Made by a program: the position numbers and the translations under genes. A stretch of 64,000 nucleotides of DNA, taken from assembly GCA_001485605.1 (NCBI GenBank), contig FAON01000008.1:62001-126000 (forward strand). The letters are read 5' to 3'. The notes below the pieces were generated by a model. It was not told where the DNA came from. It saw only the letters and a list, made by a program, of their open reading frames with translations, and did not search any database. The stretch is from Candidatus Kryptobacter tengchongensis. GTDB taxonomy: Bacteria; Bacteroidota; Ignavibacteria; Kryptoniales; Kryptoniaceae. Positions 25,770 through 34,357 of this stretch are shown piece by piece. The stretch's first letter is position 1. Every line of letters starts with the position of its first letter.

Positions 25770-28328
25770 TTACTTCAACAATATCATCTTCCTTGCAATG
25801 GTATTGTTCCCCGCAATAAGACGGTAAATATAAACTCCTGAAGCAACCCTTGTCCCATTATCGTCGGTTCCGTTCCATTGAACTGTATATCTTCCAGCGT
25901 TAAGATAAGAATCAATCAGAGTCTTGATCTTCTGACCAGCGAGATTATAAATTTCAATTTTAACATGCGAAGCTTCTGGCAGTATATATTCAATCATAGT
26001 TGATGGATTAAATGGGTTCGGGTAATTCTGGTAAAGTTCATATCTGTTTGGAGTAAATCCTTTGTCTACAATTGGTTTATCGTCAACACCAACAACGATA
26101 TCACTAATCTGTGCAAGAGCAAAATCGTCATAGTATACTTTTCCATAGAACAGTGGCCAGAATCTTGCTCTTACACTTACACCGACGACATCATCATCTG
26201 GGACTGTTATAACGGTTGCGAATTGAGTCCAGCCTAATTTTGTCAAGCCTTGATCTTTCATGAACTTTAAGTCAAACTTGTAATCCTCAGCCCTTTTCTC
26301 ATTCCAACCTGTGTTTGGACCAACAACTCTTGTATGCCATGTCCAGGTAAAACCAATTGAGTAGCTTGGATTATCCAGGGAATCGGGTATTAAGCTATCT
26401 ATCTTAACCCAAGCACTTAAAACATACTTTTTCCCTTTGCCCTTGACAGGTAACTCATATATATCGCTTATCCACACAACCTCATCGCTATCCCAATCCC
26501 ACTCTGCAAGTTTCAAAGATTTACTACCACTGTAGGCAGCTTCGGAGCTTACAGTTGCGGTTATGTATTGATTTGTTCCAAGCTCAAAATCCTTCCACCA
26601 GTAAAACCACCCCTCATTTGCATTAAAGCTGTTGTTGAATAAACTTCCTACCCAATCCCAACCATCTGGTTTCCTGCCATACAAAAATAGATCGTCAAAC
26701 CAAACCGTCCCTGTTGCATCTTTACCACCAACCAGTTTAACTATCAACTTAAATGCAGTGTCAGGCAAAACAACAGTTATACTATTCTCAACTCTCGTCC
26801 AGGCAATACTACTACTTGTCTGTGGAACATATATCCTCACTGGCTGACCACCTATCAAATTGTTCTGTTTATCATAGAAATAAAAATCAAGATAAAACCT
26901 CTGATCATCGTTTGCAGGATTAACATTAACATTGCTTGTCTTAACATATCCACCCATAACAAGCTCCTTCCCAGGGAATATAAACGGAGCCCAATATGTG
27001 CACATGTTTGAACTCTCCCAATATACATCACTTGATGTGGCTGACTTCTCAATTTTTAGGGAATAACTTGGACTCCTGCTTGCATCAGTAGCCCAACTCA
27101 ATGTGGCTCCGCTTGCACTAACTGACCTGAACAAAGCAGGAACACCAGACTCAAAACCACCATTGTTAAGAACTGTATTTTCAGGGAGCGGTATTAAAAA
27201 GAAATCGTCATAGTATACTTTTCCATAGAACAGTGGCCAGAATCTTGCTCTTACACTTACACCGACGACATCATCATCTGGGACTGTTATAACGGTTGCG
27301 AATTGAGTCCAGCCTAATTTTGTCAAGCCTTGATCTTTCATGAACTTTAAGTCAAACTTGTAATCCTCAGCCCTTTTCTCATTCCAACCTGTGTTTGGAC
27401 CAACAACTCTTGTATGCCATGTCCAGGTAAAACCAATTGAGTAGCTTGGATTATCCAGGGAATCGGGTATTAAGCTATCTATCTTAACCCAAGCACTTAA
27501 AACATACTTTTTCCCTTTGCCCTTGACAGGTAACTCATATATATCGCTTATCCACACAACCTCATCGCTATCCCAATCCCACTCTGCAAGTTTCAAAGAT
27601 TTACTACCACTGTAGGCAGCTTCGGAGCTTACAGTTGCGGTTATGTATTGATTTGTTCCAAGCTCAAAATCCTTCCACCAGTAAAACCACCCCTCATTTG
27701 CATTAAAGCTGTTGTTGAATAAACTTCCTACCCAATCCCAACCATCTGGTTTCCTGCCATACAAAAATAGATCGTCAAACCAAACCGTCCCTGTTGCATC
27801 TTTACCACCAACCAGTTTAACTATCAACTTAAATGCAGTGTCAGGCAAAACAACAGTTATACTATTCTCAACTCTCGTCCAGGCAATACTACTACTTGTC
27901 TGTGGAACATATATCCTCACTGGCTGACCACCTATCAAATTGTTCTGTTTATCATAGAAATAAAAATCAAGATAAAACCTCTGATCATCGTTTGCAGGAT
28001 TAACATTAACATTGCTTGTCTTAACATATCCACCCATAACAAGCTCCTTCCCAGGGAATATAAACGGAGCCCAATATGTGCACATGTTTGAACTCTCCCA
28101 ATATACATCACTTGATGTGGCTGACTTCTCAATTTTTAGGGAATAACTTGGACTCCTGCTTGCATCAGTAGCCCAACTCAATGTGGCTCCACTTACGCTA
28201 ACTGACCTGAACAAAGCAGGAACACCAGACTCAAAACCACCATTCTTTAAGACATTAACATACTGTGAAAAGGAAAGACTAAGTAGAAGGCAGGAAAACA
28301 AACCGAAGTAAATTACTTTACGCAACAT
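25770..28328 (-). CDS. T9SS surface protein made of duplicated carbohydrate-binding modules
   Basis: 852 residues. Signal peptide (ending LSFS-Q), then two nearly identical segments of about 360 residues, each with two jelly-roll modules like CBM4/9 or CBM22: the first opens NGGFESGVPALFRS and ends TVWFDDLFLYG; the second holds WDWDSDEVVWISDIYELPVKG and ends GKVYYDDF. The C-terminal 85 residues are a T9SS sorting domain (YPNPFNPSTMIEY ... RKMILLK). No enzyme domain is seen, so it is expected to hold polysaccharide at the surface for the locus. A strong SD (GGAGG) precedes the start. It is the first structural gene after the LacI regulator. Confidence 0.85.
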   Translation of the reverse strand: MLRKVIYFGLFSCLLLSLSFSQYVNVLKNGGFESGVPALFRSVSVSGATLSWATDASRSPSYSLKIEKSATSSDVYWESSNMCTYWAPFIFPGKELVMGGYVKTSNVNVNPANDDQRFYLDFYFYDKQNNLIGGQPVRIYVPQTSSSIAWTRVENSITVVLPDTAFKLIVKLVGGKDATGTVWFDDLFLYGRKPDGWDWVGSLFNNSFNANEGWFYWWKDFELGTNQYITATVSSEAAYSGSKSLKLAEWDWDSDEVVWISDIYELPVKGKGKKYVLSAWVKIDSLIPDSLDNPSYSIGFTWTWHTRVVGPNTGWNEKRAEDYKFDLKFMKDQGLTKLGWTQFATVITVPDDDVVGVSVRARFWPLFYGKVYYDDFFLIPLPENTVLNNGGFESGVPALFRSVSASGATLSWATDASRSPSYSLKIEKSATSSDVYWESSNMCTYWAPFIFPGKELVMGGYVKTSNVNVNPANDDQRFYLDFYFYDKQNNLIGGQPVRIYVPQTSSSIAWTRVENSITVVLPDTAFKLIVKLVGGKDATGTVWFDDLFLYGRKPDGWDWVGSLFNNSFNANEGWFYWWKDFELGTNQYITATVSSEAAYSGSKSLKLAEWDWDSDEVVWISDIYELPVKGKGKKYVLSAWVKIDSLIPDSLDNPSYSIGFTWTWHTRVVGPNTGWNEKRAEDYKFDLKFMKDQGLTKLGWTQFATVITVPDDDVVGVSVRARFWPLFYGKVYYDDFALAQISDIVVGVDDKPIVDKGFTPNRYELYQNYPNPFNPSTMIEYILPEASHVKIEIYNLAGQKIKTLIDSYLNAGRYTVQWNGTDDNGTRVASGVYIYRLIAGNNTIARKMILLK
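26122..27164. repeat. Near-identical 1,043-bp tandem repeat, copy A
   Basis: Matches 27202-28244 at an offset of 1,080 bp. By eye I find only three substitutions, all within seven bases near the right end. It encodes the C-terminal pair of carbohydrate-binding modules. Confidence 0.93.
27202..28244. repeat. Near-identical 1,043-bp tandem repeat, copy B
   Basis: Partner of 26122-27164, separated from it by 37 bp of unique sequence. It encodes the N-terminal pair of modules. The near identity points to recent duplication or gene conversion. Confidence 0.93.
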
Positions 28329-28415
28329 AGTTTAAACCTCCATTTGTTTTTAGTTAAAAGTTTTAAAGAGGCTAAGAAATTAAATGCGATCTTTTTACTA
28401 TTCCTCCACCTCCAT

Positions 28416-28431
28416 AAAAACATTTGTTTTT
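28416..28431. promoter_or_regulatory. Inverted repeat, candidate operator upstream of the locus
   Basis: AAAAACATTTGTTTTT, 7-bp arms, touching the stop codon of the LacI-type regulator and about 90 bp upstream of the first structural gene. A related half site, CATTTGTTTTTAGTTAA, recurs at 28341. One base different from the palindrome at 11375. Confidence 0.4.
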
Positions 28432-29494
28432 AAATTAACTCGTCAGTTTTTACATCATCGGGGACATAAATACCTTTAAGTTTGGCACCACATGAGTCCC
28501 GGATGACAAGTTTAACAGGCACATAGACACGATTTATCCCGTAATCTGGATTTTCAATCATTTCAACAATTCGTTTGACGGCGATAATGCCAAGTTCTTC
28601 TTTTTCAACTCTTATTGTTGTAAGTCGTGGTTCAATATGGATGCAGGCTTCTATGTCGTCAAACCCGACAATAGCGATATCGTCCGGGATTTTTATACCT
28701 TTGATTTTTAAAAATTTTATACATCCAATAGCCATTGCATCATTTGCTGCGAAGATCGCATCGGGTTTAATGGAGTTAAAAAGTTTTTCACATGCTTTGA
28801 ACCCATTTATAAGCCTTGTATCAGGTTCATCAGTGATGTAAAGTTTTTCTTCGCAAATTATGCCAGCTTTTTCAAGTGCCCTTTTATATCCCTCAAATCG
28901 TCCTTTTATACTCGGATGTTGAATATCGCCACCTATAAAAGCGATTTTTTTATAACCGAGATTTAAAAGATGTTCGGTTGCTATTTCCCCACCTCTTACA
29001 TTGTCAATCATGACAGCAGGGACTTTTCTACCTGGAAGATCATAATCAACAAGTATATACGGTATCCCCATCTCTTCAACATACTTAACATATTTCTGGT
29101 TAACCTTCCCTGCGAAAATCACTCCGTCAACATTATTTTCAAGGAGAAATCTTGGAATGGAATTTTTTGAAAACTGTGATGGGATTGTGGTCAGGAGGAT
29201 ATAATAGTTGTGGGTCCTTGATTCAAATTCAGTGCCGAGAAAAATTTTGGTGTAAAATGGTTCACTCCTTGAGAAATGTTCCTCGGTAAGTATAAATCCA
29301 AGGTTACCTGTTTTTCTTGATGCTAAATTTCTTGCACTTCTTGTGGGATAATATCCAAGCTCCTCAATTGCTTGAAGAACCTTTTTTCTTGTCTCTTCCC
29401 CCACTTTACCCTTATTGTTAATAACGAGGGAGACAGTGGAAATTGATAAACCAGCTTTCTTCGCTACATCTTTAATTGTAACTTTTTTAAACAT
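28430..29494 (-). CDS. LacI family transcriptional regulator
   Basis: 354 residues. N-terminal helix-turn-helix VTIKDVAKKAGLSISTVSLVINN (about 4-26) with the hinge helix region TRSARNLASRKTG, followed by a periplasmic-binding-protein-like sensor domain (GFILTEEHFSRS ... NVDGVIFAG ... GYKKIAFIGGD ... IFAANDAMAIGCIKFL ... IAIVGFDD). Such regulators bind palindromic operators and release them, or bind more tightly, on sensing a sugar. It precedes the carbohydrate locus in the same direction and is the obvious candidate regulator. Two AAAACGTTTT-type sites in its own promoter region suggest autoregulation. Confidence 0.93.
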   Translation of the reverse strand: MFKKVTIKDVAKKAGLSISTVSLVINNKGKVGEETRKKVLQAIEELGYYPTRSARNLASRKTGNLGFILTEEHFSRSEPFYTKIFLGTEFESRTHNYYILLTTIPSQFSKNSIPRFLLENNVDGVIFAGKVNQKYVKYVEEMGIPYILVDYDLPGRKVPAVMIDNVRGGEIATEHLLNLGYKKIAFIGGDIQHPSIKGRFEGYKRALEKAGIICEEKLYITDEPDTRLINGFKACEKLFNSIKPDAIFAANDAMAIGCIKFLKIKGIKIPDDIAIVGFDDIEACIHIEPRLTTIRVEKEELGIIAVKRIVEMIENPDYGINRVYVPVKLVIRDSCGAKLKGIYVPDDVKTDELI

Positions 29495-29498
29495 ATTA

Positions 29499-29508
29499 AA
29501 AACGTTTT
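29499..29508. promoter_or_regulatory. LacI-type operator candidate 1
   Basis: Perfect palindrome AAAACGTTTT with the central CG typical of LacI-family operators, five bases upstream of the regulator's start codon. Confidence 0.5.
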
Positions 29509-29574
29509 AATTAATTTTATTAAAAACTCCCCGATATCTTTAAAAAATGATTAAAATTCAAAGGATATTTTATT

Positions 29575-29584
29575 AAAGCGTTTT
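29575..29584. promoter_or_regulatory. LacI-type operator candidate 2
   Basis: AAAGCGTTTT, a one-mismatch version of the site at 29499 with the same left flank (TATTAAA). The centres are 76 bp apart, about seven helical turns, which would suit looping or cooperative binding. Confidence 0.4.
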
Positions 29585-29675
29585 TACAAAATAAATATAA
29601 TAAAAATTTCTGGCTTTGTCAAGAGGTGAGGAAAAATAGCGGATTTTCTTTGGTATCGTTTTCTTTATTTTGGGG

Positions 29676-29704
29676 TTGATTTTTTGATATCCCAAAGTTA
29701 TATT
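29676..29704 (+). promoter_or_regulatory. Promoter of the DUF362 gene
   Basis: TTGATT, 17-bp spacer, TATATT, ending 20 bp before the start codon. Same -10 and spacing as the promoters at 8357 and 52260. Confidence 0.5.
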
Positions 29705-29724
29705 AAAAGCAAAAAGACTTTATT

Positions 29725-30816
29725 ATGCCTAAATCTAAAGTAGCGGTTTTAAAAACGAAGCCAGAAACCATTCTTCAGGATATAGAACGACTGATGAAAC
29801 TTGCCGAGTTTGAATCTCACCTTGATAAAAATTCAATCACAATTTTAAAGGATAATATCTCATGGCACTTTCCTTATTTAAGCTCAAACACAACACCGTG
29901 GCAACTTGAGGGAGTTATAATTGCTTTAAAAAATGCGGGCTTTGAAAAACTTGTTGCTGTGCATAATAATACTGTTGTTACAAATCCGTTTAAAGGTGGG
30001 AAACTTAACAAGCTTGAACCGATTTACAAAAAATATGGAGTTGAAGAAAAATATAATTTTATTGAAACCGATATAAGATGGATTCGCTACGAGCCAAGAC
30101 ATAAAATGCTCGCTTTAAACAAAATTTACCCAGATGGGATACACATTCCCGAATTTTTCATTGGTAAGAACATCGTTCACTTGCCAACGATGAAAACACA
30201 TATTTACACTACAACAACAGGTGCAATGAAAAACGCATTCGGTGGGCTTCTTAACACGCGAAGGCATTATACCCATACCTGGATACATGAAACACTCGTT
30301 GATTTACTTGCTATTCAGAAGGAAATTCATACGGGGATATTCGCAGTTATGGATGGAACAATAGCAGGGAACGGTCCAGGACCAAGGACAATGATACCAG
30401 TTGAGGCAGATTATATTATTGCAAGTGCTGATCAAGTTGCGATTGACGCTGTCTCTGCAAAGATTATGGGTTTTGATCCAATGAGTATAAAATATATTCG
30501 TCTTGCTCACGAAAATGGACTTGGGATAGGGGACCCGAGGGAAATTGAGATAGTTGGAGAGGATATTTCAAATGTGAATTTGAAATTTTTCGTTGGTGAT
30601 AATGCAGCAAGTAGAGTTGGGGATATACTCTGGTTTGGACCTTTGAAGGGAATTCAGTATTTATTCTTTAGGACACCGCTCGTTTATATTTTTGTTTTCG
30701 GTTCATATTTCTATCACGACTTCATTTGGTGGCCTTTGAAGGGGAAGAAAATTCAAGAGAGGTTAAGAAAGGAATCAAAATGGGGGAGATTATTTGAAAA
30801 TTATCCGCTTGATTAA
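29725..30816 (+). CDS. DUF362 domain-containing protein
   Basis: 363 residues. It matches the DUF362 family layout: an early KVAVLKTKPETI stretch, then IVHLPTMKTHIYTTTTGAMKNAFGGLLNTRRHYTH (about 150-185), and IIASADQVAIDAVSAKIMGFDP (about 232-253). No ferredoxin extension is present, unlike some relatives. The C-terminal 60 residues include a hydrophobic segment (LVYIFVFGSYFYHDFIWWPL) that may associate with the membrane. The biochemical role of the family is unknown to me. It leads a three-gene run with a small Tat protein and an amidase, with 19-bp gaps. Confidence 0.8.
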   Translation: MPKSKVAVLKTKPETILQDIERLMKLAEFESHLDKNSITILKDNISWHFPYLSSNTTPWQLEGVIIALKNAGFEKLVAVHNNTVVTNPFKGGKLNKLEPIYKKYGVEEKYNFIETDIRWIRYEPRHKMLALNKIYPDGIHIPEFFIGKNIVHLPTMKTHIYTTTTGAMKNAFGGLLNTRRHYTHTWIHETLVDLLAIQKEIHTGIFAVMDGTIAGNGPGPRTMIPVEADYIIASADQVAIDAVSAKIMGFDPMSIKYIRLAHENGLGIGDPREIEIVGEDISNVNLKFFVGDNAASRVGDILWFGPLKGIQYLFFRTPLVYIFVFGSYFYHDFIWWPLKGKKIQERLRKESKWGRLFENYPLD

Positions 30817-30835
30817 ATAAAAATGGGTAACCGCA

Positions 30836-31111
30836 ATGAGGATTAAAAGGAGGAAATTTCTTCAAATTGTGGCTTCGCTTCCAGCAATAGGTTACATTTG
30901 GACTTCAAACTCGGTTCCGCAAGATGAAGAAAGCAAAGAGGAGGTTAAGAAATTTATTGAGATCATTAAACTAAAATATGGCAAGGGGTTATCAGAAGAG
31001 CAATTGGAAATGATAAGGGAAGATATTGAGGCAAATTTAAGGCGGAGGGAAAGATTGTTAAGTTATAAACTTTCAAATTGGGATGAACCAGATTTTAAAT
31101 TTCAAGTTTAA
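30836..31111 (+). CDS. Small protein with twin-arginine signal
   Basis: 91 residues. The N-terminus MRIKRRKFLQIVASLPAIGY has the R-R-x-F-L-x Tat signature and a hydrophobic stretch. The mature part is charged and helical (KYGKGLSEEQLEMIREDIEANLRRRERLL). A good SD lies inside a GGAGG-like run at the start. Its place immediately before an amidase gene suggests a small exported or membrane-held partner; short Tat proteins precede amidase or dehydrogenase genes in several lineages. No function can be given. Confidence 0.7.
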   Translation: MRIKRRKFLQIVASLPAIGYIWTSNSVPQDEESKEEVKKFIEIIKLKYGKGLSEEQLEMIREDIEANLRRRERLLSYKLSNWDEPDFKFQV

Positions 31112-31130
31112 ACACATATGGAGTTAAAAA

Positions 31131-32540
31131 ATGACAGAAAGAGATATTGCGTTTTCTTCAATTCGCCAACTTGCGGGACTTATAAGAACAAGAAAAATTT
31201 CACCAGTTGAGTTAACCAGAATTTACATTGATAGGTTAAAAAAATATGGTGAAAAACTTGGTGCTGTTGTAACGATAACAGAAGAGCTTGCCCTTAAGCA
31301 AGCGAAACAGGCTGAGAAAGAAATAATGAACGGCAGATATAAAGGTTTGCTTCATGGCATACCTTTTGGAGCAAAAGATCTTCTTGCAACGCGTGGGATT
31401 CCAACAACTTGGGGGGCTGAACCATATAAAAATCAGGTTTTTGATCATGATGCAACAGTTATAAAAAAACTTTACAACGCCGGAGCGATACTTGTCGCAA
31501 AGCTTGCTATGGTTGAACTTGCCGGAGGAATGGGTTACGATGATGCGGATGCTTCGTTTACTGGACCTGGAAGAAACCCGTGGAATTTGAACTTTTGGAG
31601 CGGTGGTTCTTCAAGTGGTTCAGGAGCTGCTGTTGCAGCTGGACTTGTAGCCTTTGCAATTGGTTCTGAAACTTCCGGCTCAATTTTAACACCTTCTGCG
31701 TTCTGTGGAATTACCGGTTTAAGACCAACATATGGTCTTGTAAGTAGATATGGGGCAATGGCTCTATCTTGGACACTTGATAAACTTGGTCCAATGTGTA
31801 GAACTGCTGATGATTGTGGGATAGTTTTAGCCGCAATTGCGGGGTATGACCCAAATGATGAAACAACCGTTAAAACTGGTTTTAAATACTCTAAAAAATC
31901 ATTGCCATCGCGAAGGTTAAAAATCGCTGTAATCAAGGGCACAACAGATAAAGCACAACCTGAGGTGAGAAAAAATTTTGAAGAATCTCTGAAAATTATT
32001 TCTGAGTTTGCGACCCTTGAATATGATGTTGAATTCCCGGATTATCCATGGGGTGCTGTCGTTGGAACAATTGTTGATGCCGAGGGTGCAAGTGCATTTT
32101 ACGATTTAATAATATCTGGAAAAATATCAGAGTTGAGGAATAAGCGAGATAAAGTCGGTGGTTATTCAATGCTTCAGGTCTCAGCAGTTGAATATCTTAA
32201 TGCGATGAGATTAAGAAGAAAAATGAGGAAAGCGCTTGAAGAATTCCTTTCCAATTATGATGCAATCGTAGCACCAACACGAGCGTCGGTCGCTTATCCA
32301 ATTGGTGTTGATTTTGATAAAGCTTATCCTAATGTAAGTGGTGGTCCAGCTTTGATTCCAGCTGGAAATGCTGCTGGCGTCCCGGCAATATGCTTGCCTA
32401 ATGGATTTGGTTTGAATAGTCTTCCTACATCAATTCAATTTATGGGGAAAGCATTCAGTGAAAGAACGCTAATTCAAATAGCAAATGCTTATCAGGATAG
32501 AACAGACTGGCACCTTAAAAGACCTCCAATAGATGATTAA
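31131..32540 (+). CDS. Amidase, amidase-signature family
   Basis: 469 residues. Hydrolyses an amide bond with the Ser-cisSer-Lys triad: K82 (HGIPFGAKD), S160 (WSGGSSSGSGAAVAAG) and the nucleophile S184 (GSETSGSIL). The spacing fits the family. It is not an obvious GatA: no gatB or gatC neighbours, and the C-terminal region LIPAGNAAGVPAICLPNGFG is that of a general amidase. Physiological substrate unknown. The small Tat protein gene ends 19 bp upstream. Its 3' end overlaps that of the convergent rRNA methyltransferase gene by 4 bp. Confidence 0.88.
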   Translation: MTERDIAFSSIRQLAGLIRTRKISPVELTRIYIDRLKKYGEKLGAVVTITEELALKQAKQAEKEIMNGRYKGLLHGIPFGAKDLLATRGIPTTWGAEPYKNQVFDHDATVIKKLYNAGAILVAKLAMVELAGGMGYDDADASFTGPGRNPWNLNFWSGGSSSGSGAAVAAGLVAFAIGSETSGSILTPSAFCGITGLRPTYGLVSRYGAMALSWTLDKLGPMCRTADDCGIVLAAIAGYDPNDETTVKTGFKYSKKSLPSRRLKIAVIKGTTDKAQPEVRKNFEESLKIISEFATLEYDVEFPDYPWGAVVGTIVDAEGASAFYDLIISGKISELRNKRDKVGGYSMLQVSAVEYLNAMRLRRKMRKALEEFLSNYDAIVAPTRASVAYPIGVDFDKAYPNVSGGPALIPAGNAAGVPAICLPNGFGLNSLPTSIQFMGKAFSERTLIQIANAYQDRTDWHLKRPPIDD

Positions 32541-33712
32541 TCAACAATTTGAAAAATTCCAAACTTTAGATACTTGGTTTCTTGCATTGAGGGTAATATG
32601 GGATGATCTGGAGATGCACTACGCCACTCTATTAAGCGAAGTCTCCGTTTTGCCAAGATGGAGCTTTCAACGATTACGCTCATAAACATTTCATCATCAA
32701 TATGATGTGAGCATGAAGCAGTTGCAAGGATACCGCCTGGATTTAAAATCTTCATCGCTGTTGAATTTATCTCACGGTATCCTGAGAGGGCTGATTTCAC
32801 AGTTCTTTTTGATTTTGTAAACGATGGGGGGTCAAGTATAACGATGTCAAATTTTTCGCTTTTATTCAAGTATTCACGAAGTCTGTCAAAAACATCTCCT
32901 GTTTCAAACTTAACATTTTTTAAATTGTTCAATTCAGAATTTTCTCTTGCTTTCGCAATCGCTGTCTCTGAGATGTCAATTCCAATTACCTCTTTGGCTC
33001 CCATATAAGCACAGTGCAATGCGAAACCACCCTCATTTGTGAAGCAATCAAGCACCCTTTTGCCATCCGCAAATCTCCTTAGCGCTTTTCTATTTTCCCT
33101 TTGATCAAGGTAAAAACCTGTTTTCTGCCCGGAGAGCAAATCAATTTTAAATTTAACCCCATCATCCTCAAAAATTGTTTCTTTTATTGCTCCTCTTAAA
33201 ATACCTTTTCTATTTTCAAGCCCCTCAAGTTCCCTTAAAGGTGATTCATTTCTCTCTACTATCCCCTCAGGCTTGAACAAATCTTCAAGGACATCGCAAA
33301 TCAAATTCAATCTTAGATCCATCCCGTAAGAAAATGTTTGAATTGAAAAGAAATCGTTATATTTATCAATTACCAGTCCTGGTAGAAAATCACTTTCACC
33401 ATGCACAAGGCGGAATGTCTCCGAGTTAGGGTAAAGAACTTTTCTATATTTATAAGCATTTAAGATCCGTTCTTTAAAAAAATCAAAATCAATCTCAATT
33501 TTCTCTCTGCTTAATAATCTAATTGAAATAAGCGAATGTGGATTGAAAAAACCTACCCCGAAGAATTCACCGTTGAAGCGATAGACATCAACTATGTCAC
33601 CAATTTTTGGATTTCCTTTTATCTCTTTTACTTCGTTGCTGAAGATCCAAAGATGTCCTTTTAAGATTCTTTTATCCCCGTCTTTTTTTAAAATGACCTT
33701 TCCCATTCTCAT
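32537..33712 (-). CDS. Class I rRNA methyltransferase, RlmI/YccW-like
   Basis: 391 residues from ATG 33712, chosen because it forms an ATGA overlap with the upstream gene's stop; the frame is open up to 33745. An N-terminal PUA domain (about 3-75: ILKGHLWIFSNEVKEI ... VGFFNPHSLISIRLL) is followed by a Rossmann methyltransferase with DCFTNEGGFALHCAYMGAKEV (SAM motif I) and LDPPSFTKSK (motif IV). RlmI makes 5-methylcytosine 1962 in 23S rRNA; the exact target here is inferred from the family. It closes the panC-panD run. Confidence 0.88.
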   Translation of the reverse strand: MRMGKVILKKDGDKRILKGHLWIFSNEVKEIKGNPKIGDIVDVYRFNGEFFGVGFFNPHSLISIRLLSREKIEIDFDFFKERILNAYKYRKVLYPNSETFRLVHGESDFLPGLVIDKYNDFFSIQTFSYGMDLRLNLICDVLEDLFKPEGIVERNESPLRELEGLENRKGILRGAIKETIFEDDGVKFKIDLLSGQKTGFYLDQRENRKALRRFADGKRVLDCFTNEGGFALHCAYMGAKEVIGIDISETAIAKARENSELNNLKNVKFETGDVFDRLREYLNKSEKFDIVILDPPSFTKSKRTVKSALSGYREINSTAMKILNPGGILATASCSHHIDDEMFMSVIVESSILAKRRLRLIEWRSASPDHPILPSMQETKYLKFGIFQIVD

Positions 33713-34356
33713 TTTGAAAATTGTCTTGTCCAATATCTCCACCAAAAGGGATAATCTTTTTCTTCGTATTTAACCGCGACCAGTTCAACATCATCAAACC
33801 ATACCCTCCCTTTGCCTAACAAGACACATTTGACTTTTATTTTTTCTGCATCTTTTCCCACAATAATTGCACAAGTGTAAACCTGCCAATCATTTGTCCC
33901 CGTTAAAAAATCCGTTGAATTAAATGATTTCAAATTTCCGAGCCTGTCATAAACTTCAATTCTCAAAAAAGCGGTGTCAACTTCATAAGTTTTGATAGCC
34001 CCGTAAAGGATAAATTTTTTATCCTTTGGGAAGTTTTGAAGGTTTTGAATGAGGAAAGACTTTACATTTGGTTCATCGGAAGTTAAATTCGCTGTAAATT
34101 TCCCGTCAAATTTTTCAATTGCATCCCTCTCAAAGTAAACTTTATCTCCAGATGTTTCAAAAATCCATCCGCTTGCTTTGTTCCCATCACCAAGTTCAAA
34201 ACTTGAATTAAAAATTAAATTCTTAACATATTCAACCGAATAAGGTGCGGTCGCTCTCTCAACCTCCATAATTTCTTGTCTTTTCTTAACAAGGGCAATA
34301 AGAATTAGTCCAATCAGGATGGGAAGAAAAATTATAATTATCTTGAATTTTCTCAT
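33709..34356 (-). CDS. Membrane-anchored beta-sandwich (carbohydrate-binding-like) protein
   Basis: 215 residues from ATG 34356, one base after the upstream stop; the frame extends to 34422 but into the upstream gene. One membrane segment (KIIIIFLPILIGLILIALV, about 4-22), then a jelly-roll domain (about 45-200) opening NLIFNSSFELGDGNKASGWIF and ending GRVWFDDVELVAV, the same layout as the CBM modules at 26-28 kb. No catalytic motif. Its periplasmic domain may bind a glycan or a lipid-linked sugar; that is inference from fold and neighbours. Confidence 0.7.
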   Translation of the reverse strand: MRKFKIIIIFLPILIGLILIALVKKRQEIMEVERATAPYSVEYVKNLIFNSSFELGDGNKASGWIFETSGDKVYFERDAIEKFDGKFTANLTSDEPNVKSFLIQNLQNFPKDKKFILYGAIKTYEVDTAFLRIEVYDRLGNLKSFNSTDFLTGTNDWQVYTCAIIVGKDAEKIKVKCVLLGKGRVWFDDVELVAVKYEEKDYPFWWRYWTRQFSK

Positions 34357-34357
34357 T

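Noticed and set aside
26632-28132. Identical pairs of short frames on either strand within the CBM gene
   Set aside because: They are shadows reproduced by the 1,080-bp-offset duplication, not genes.
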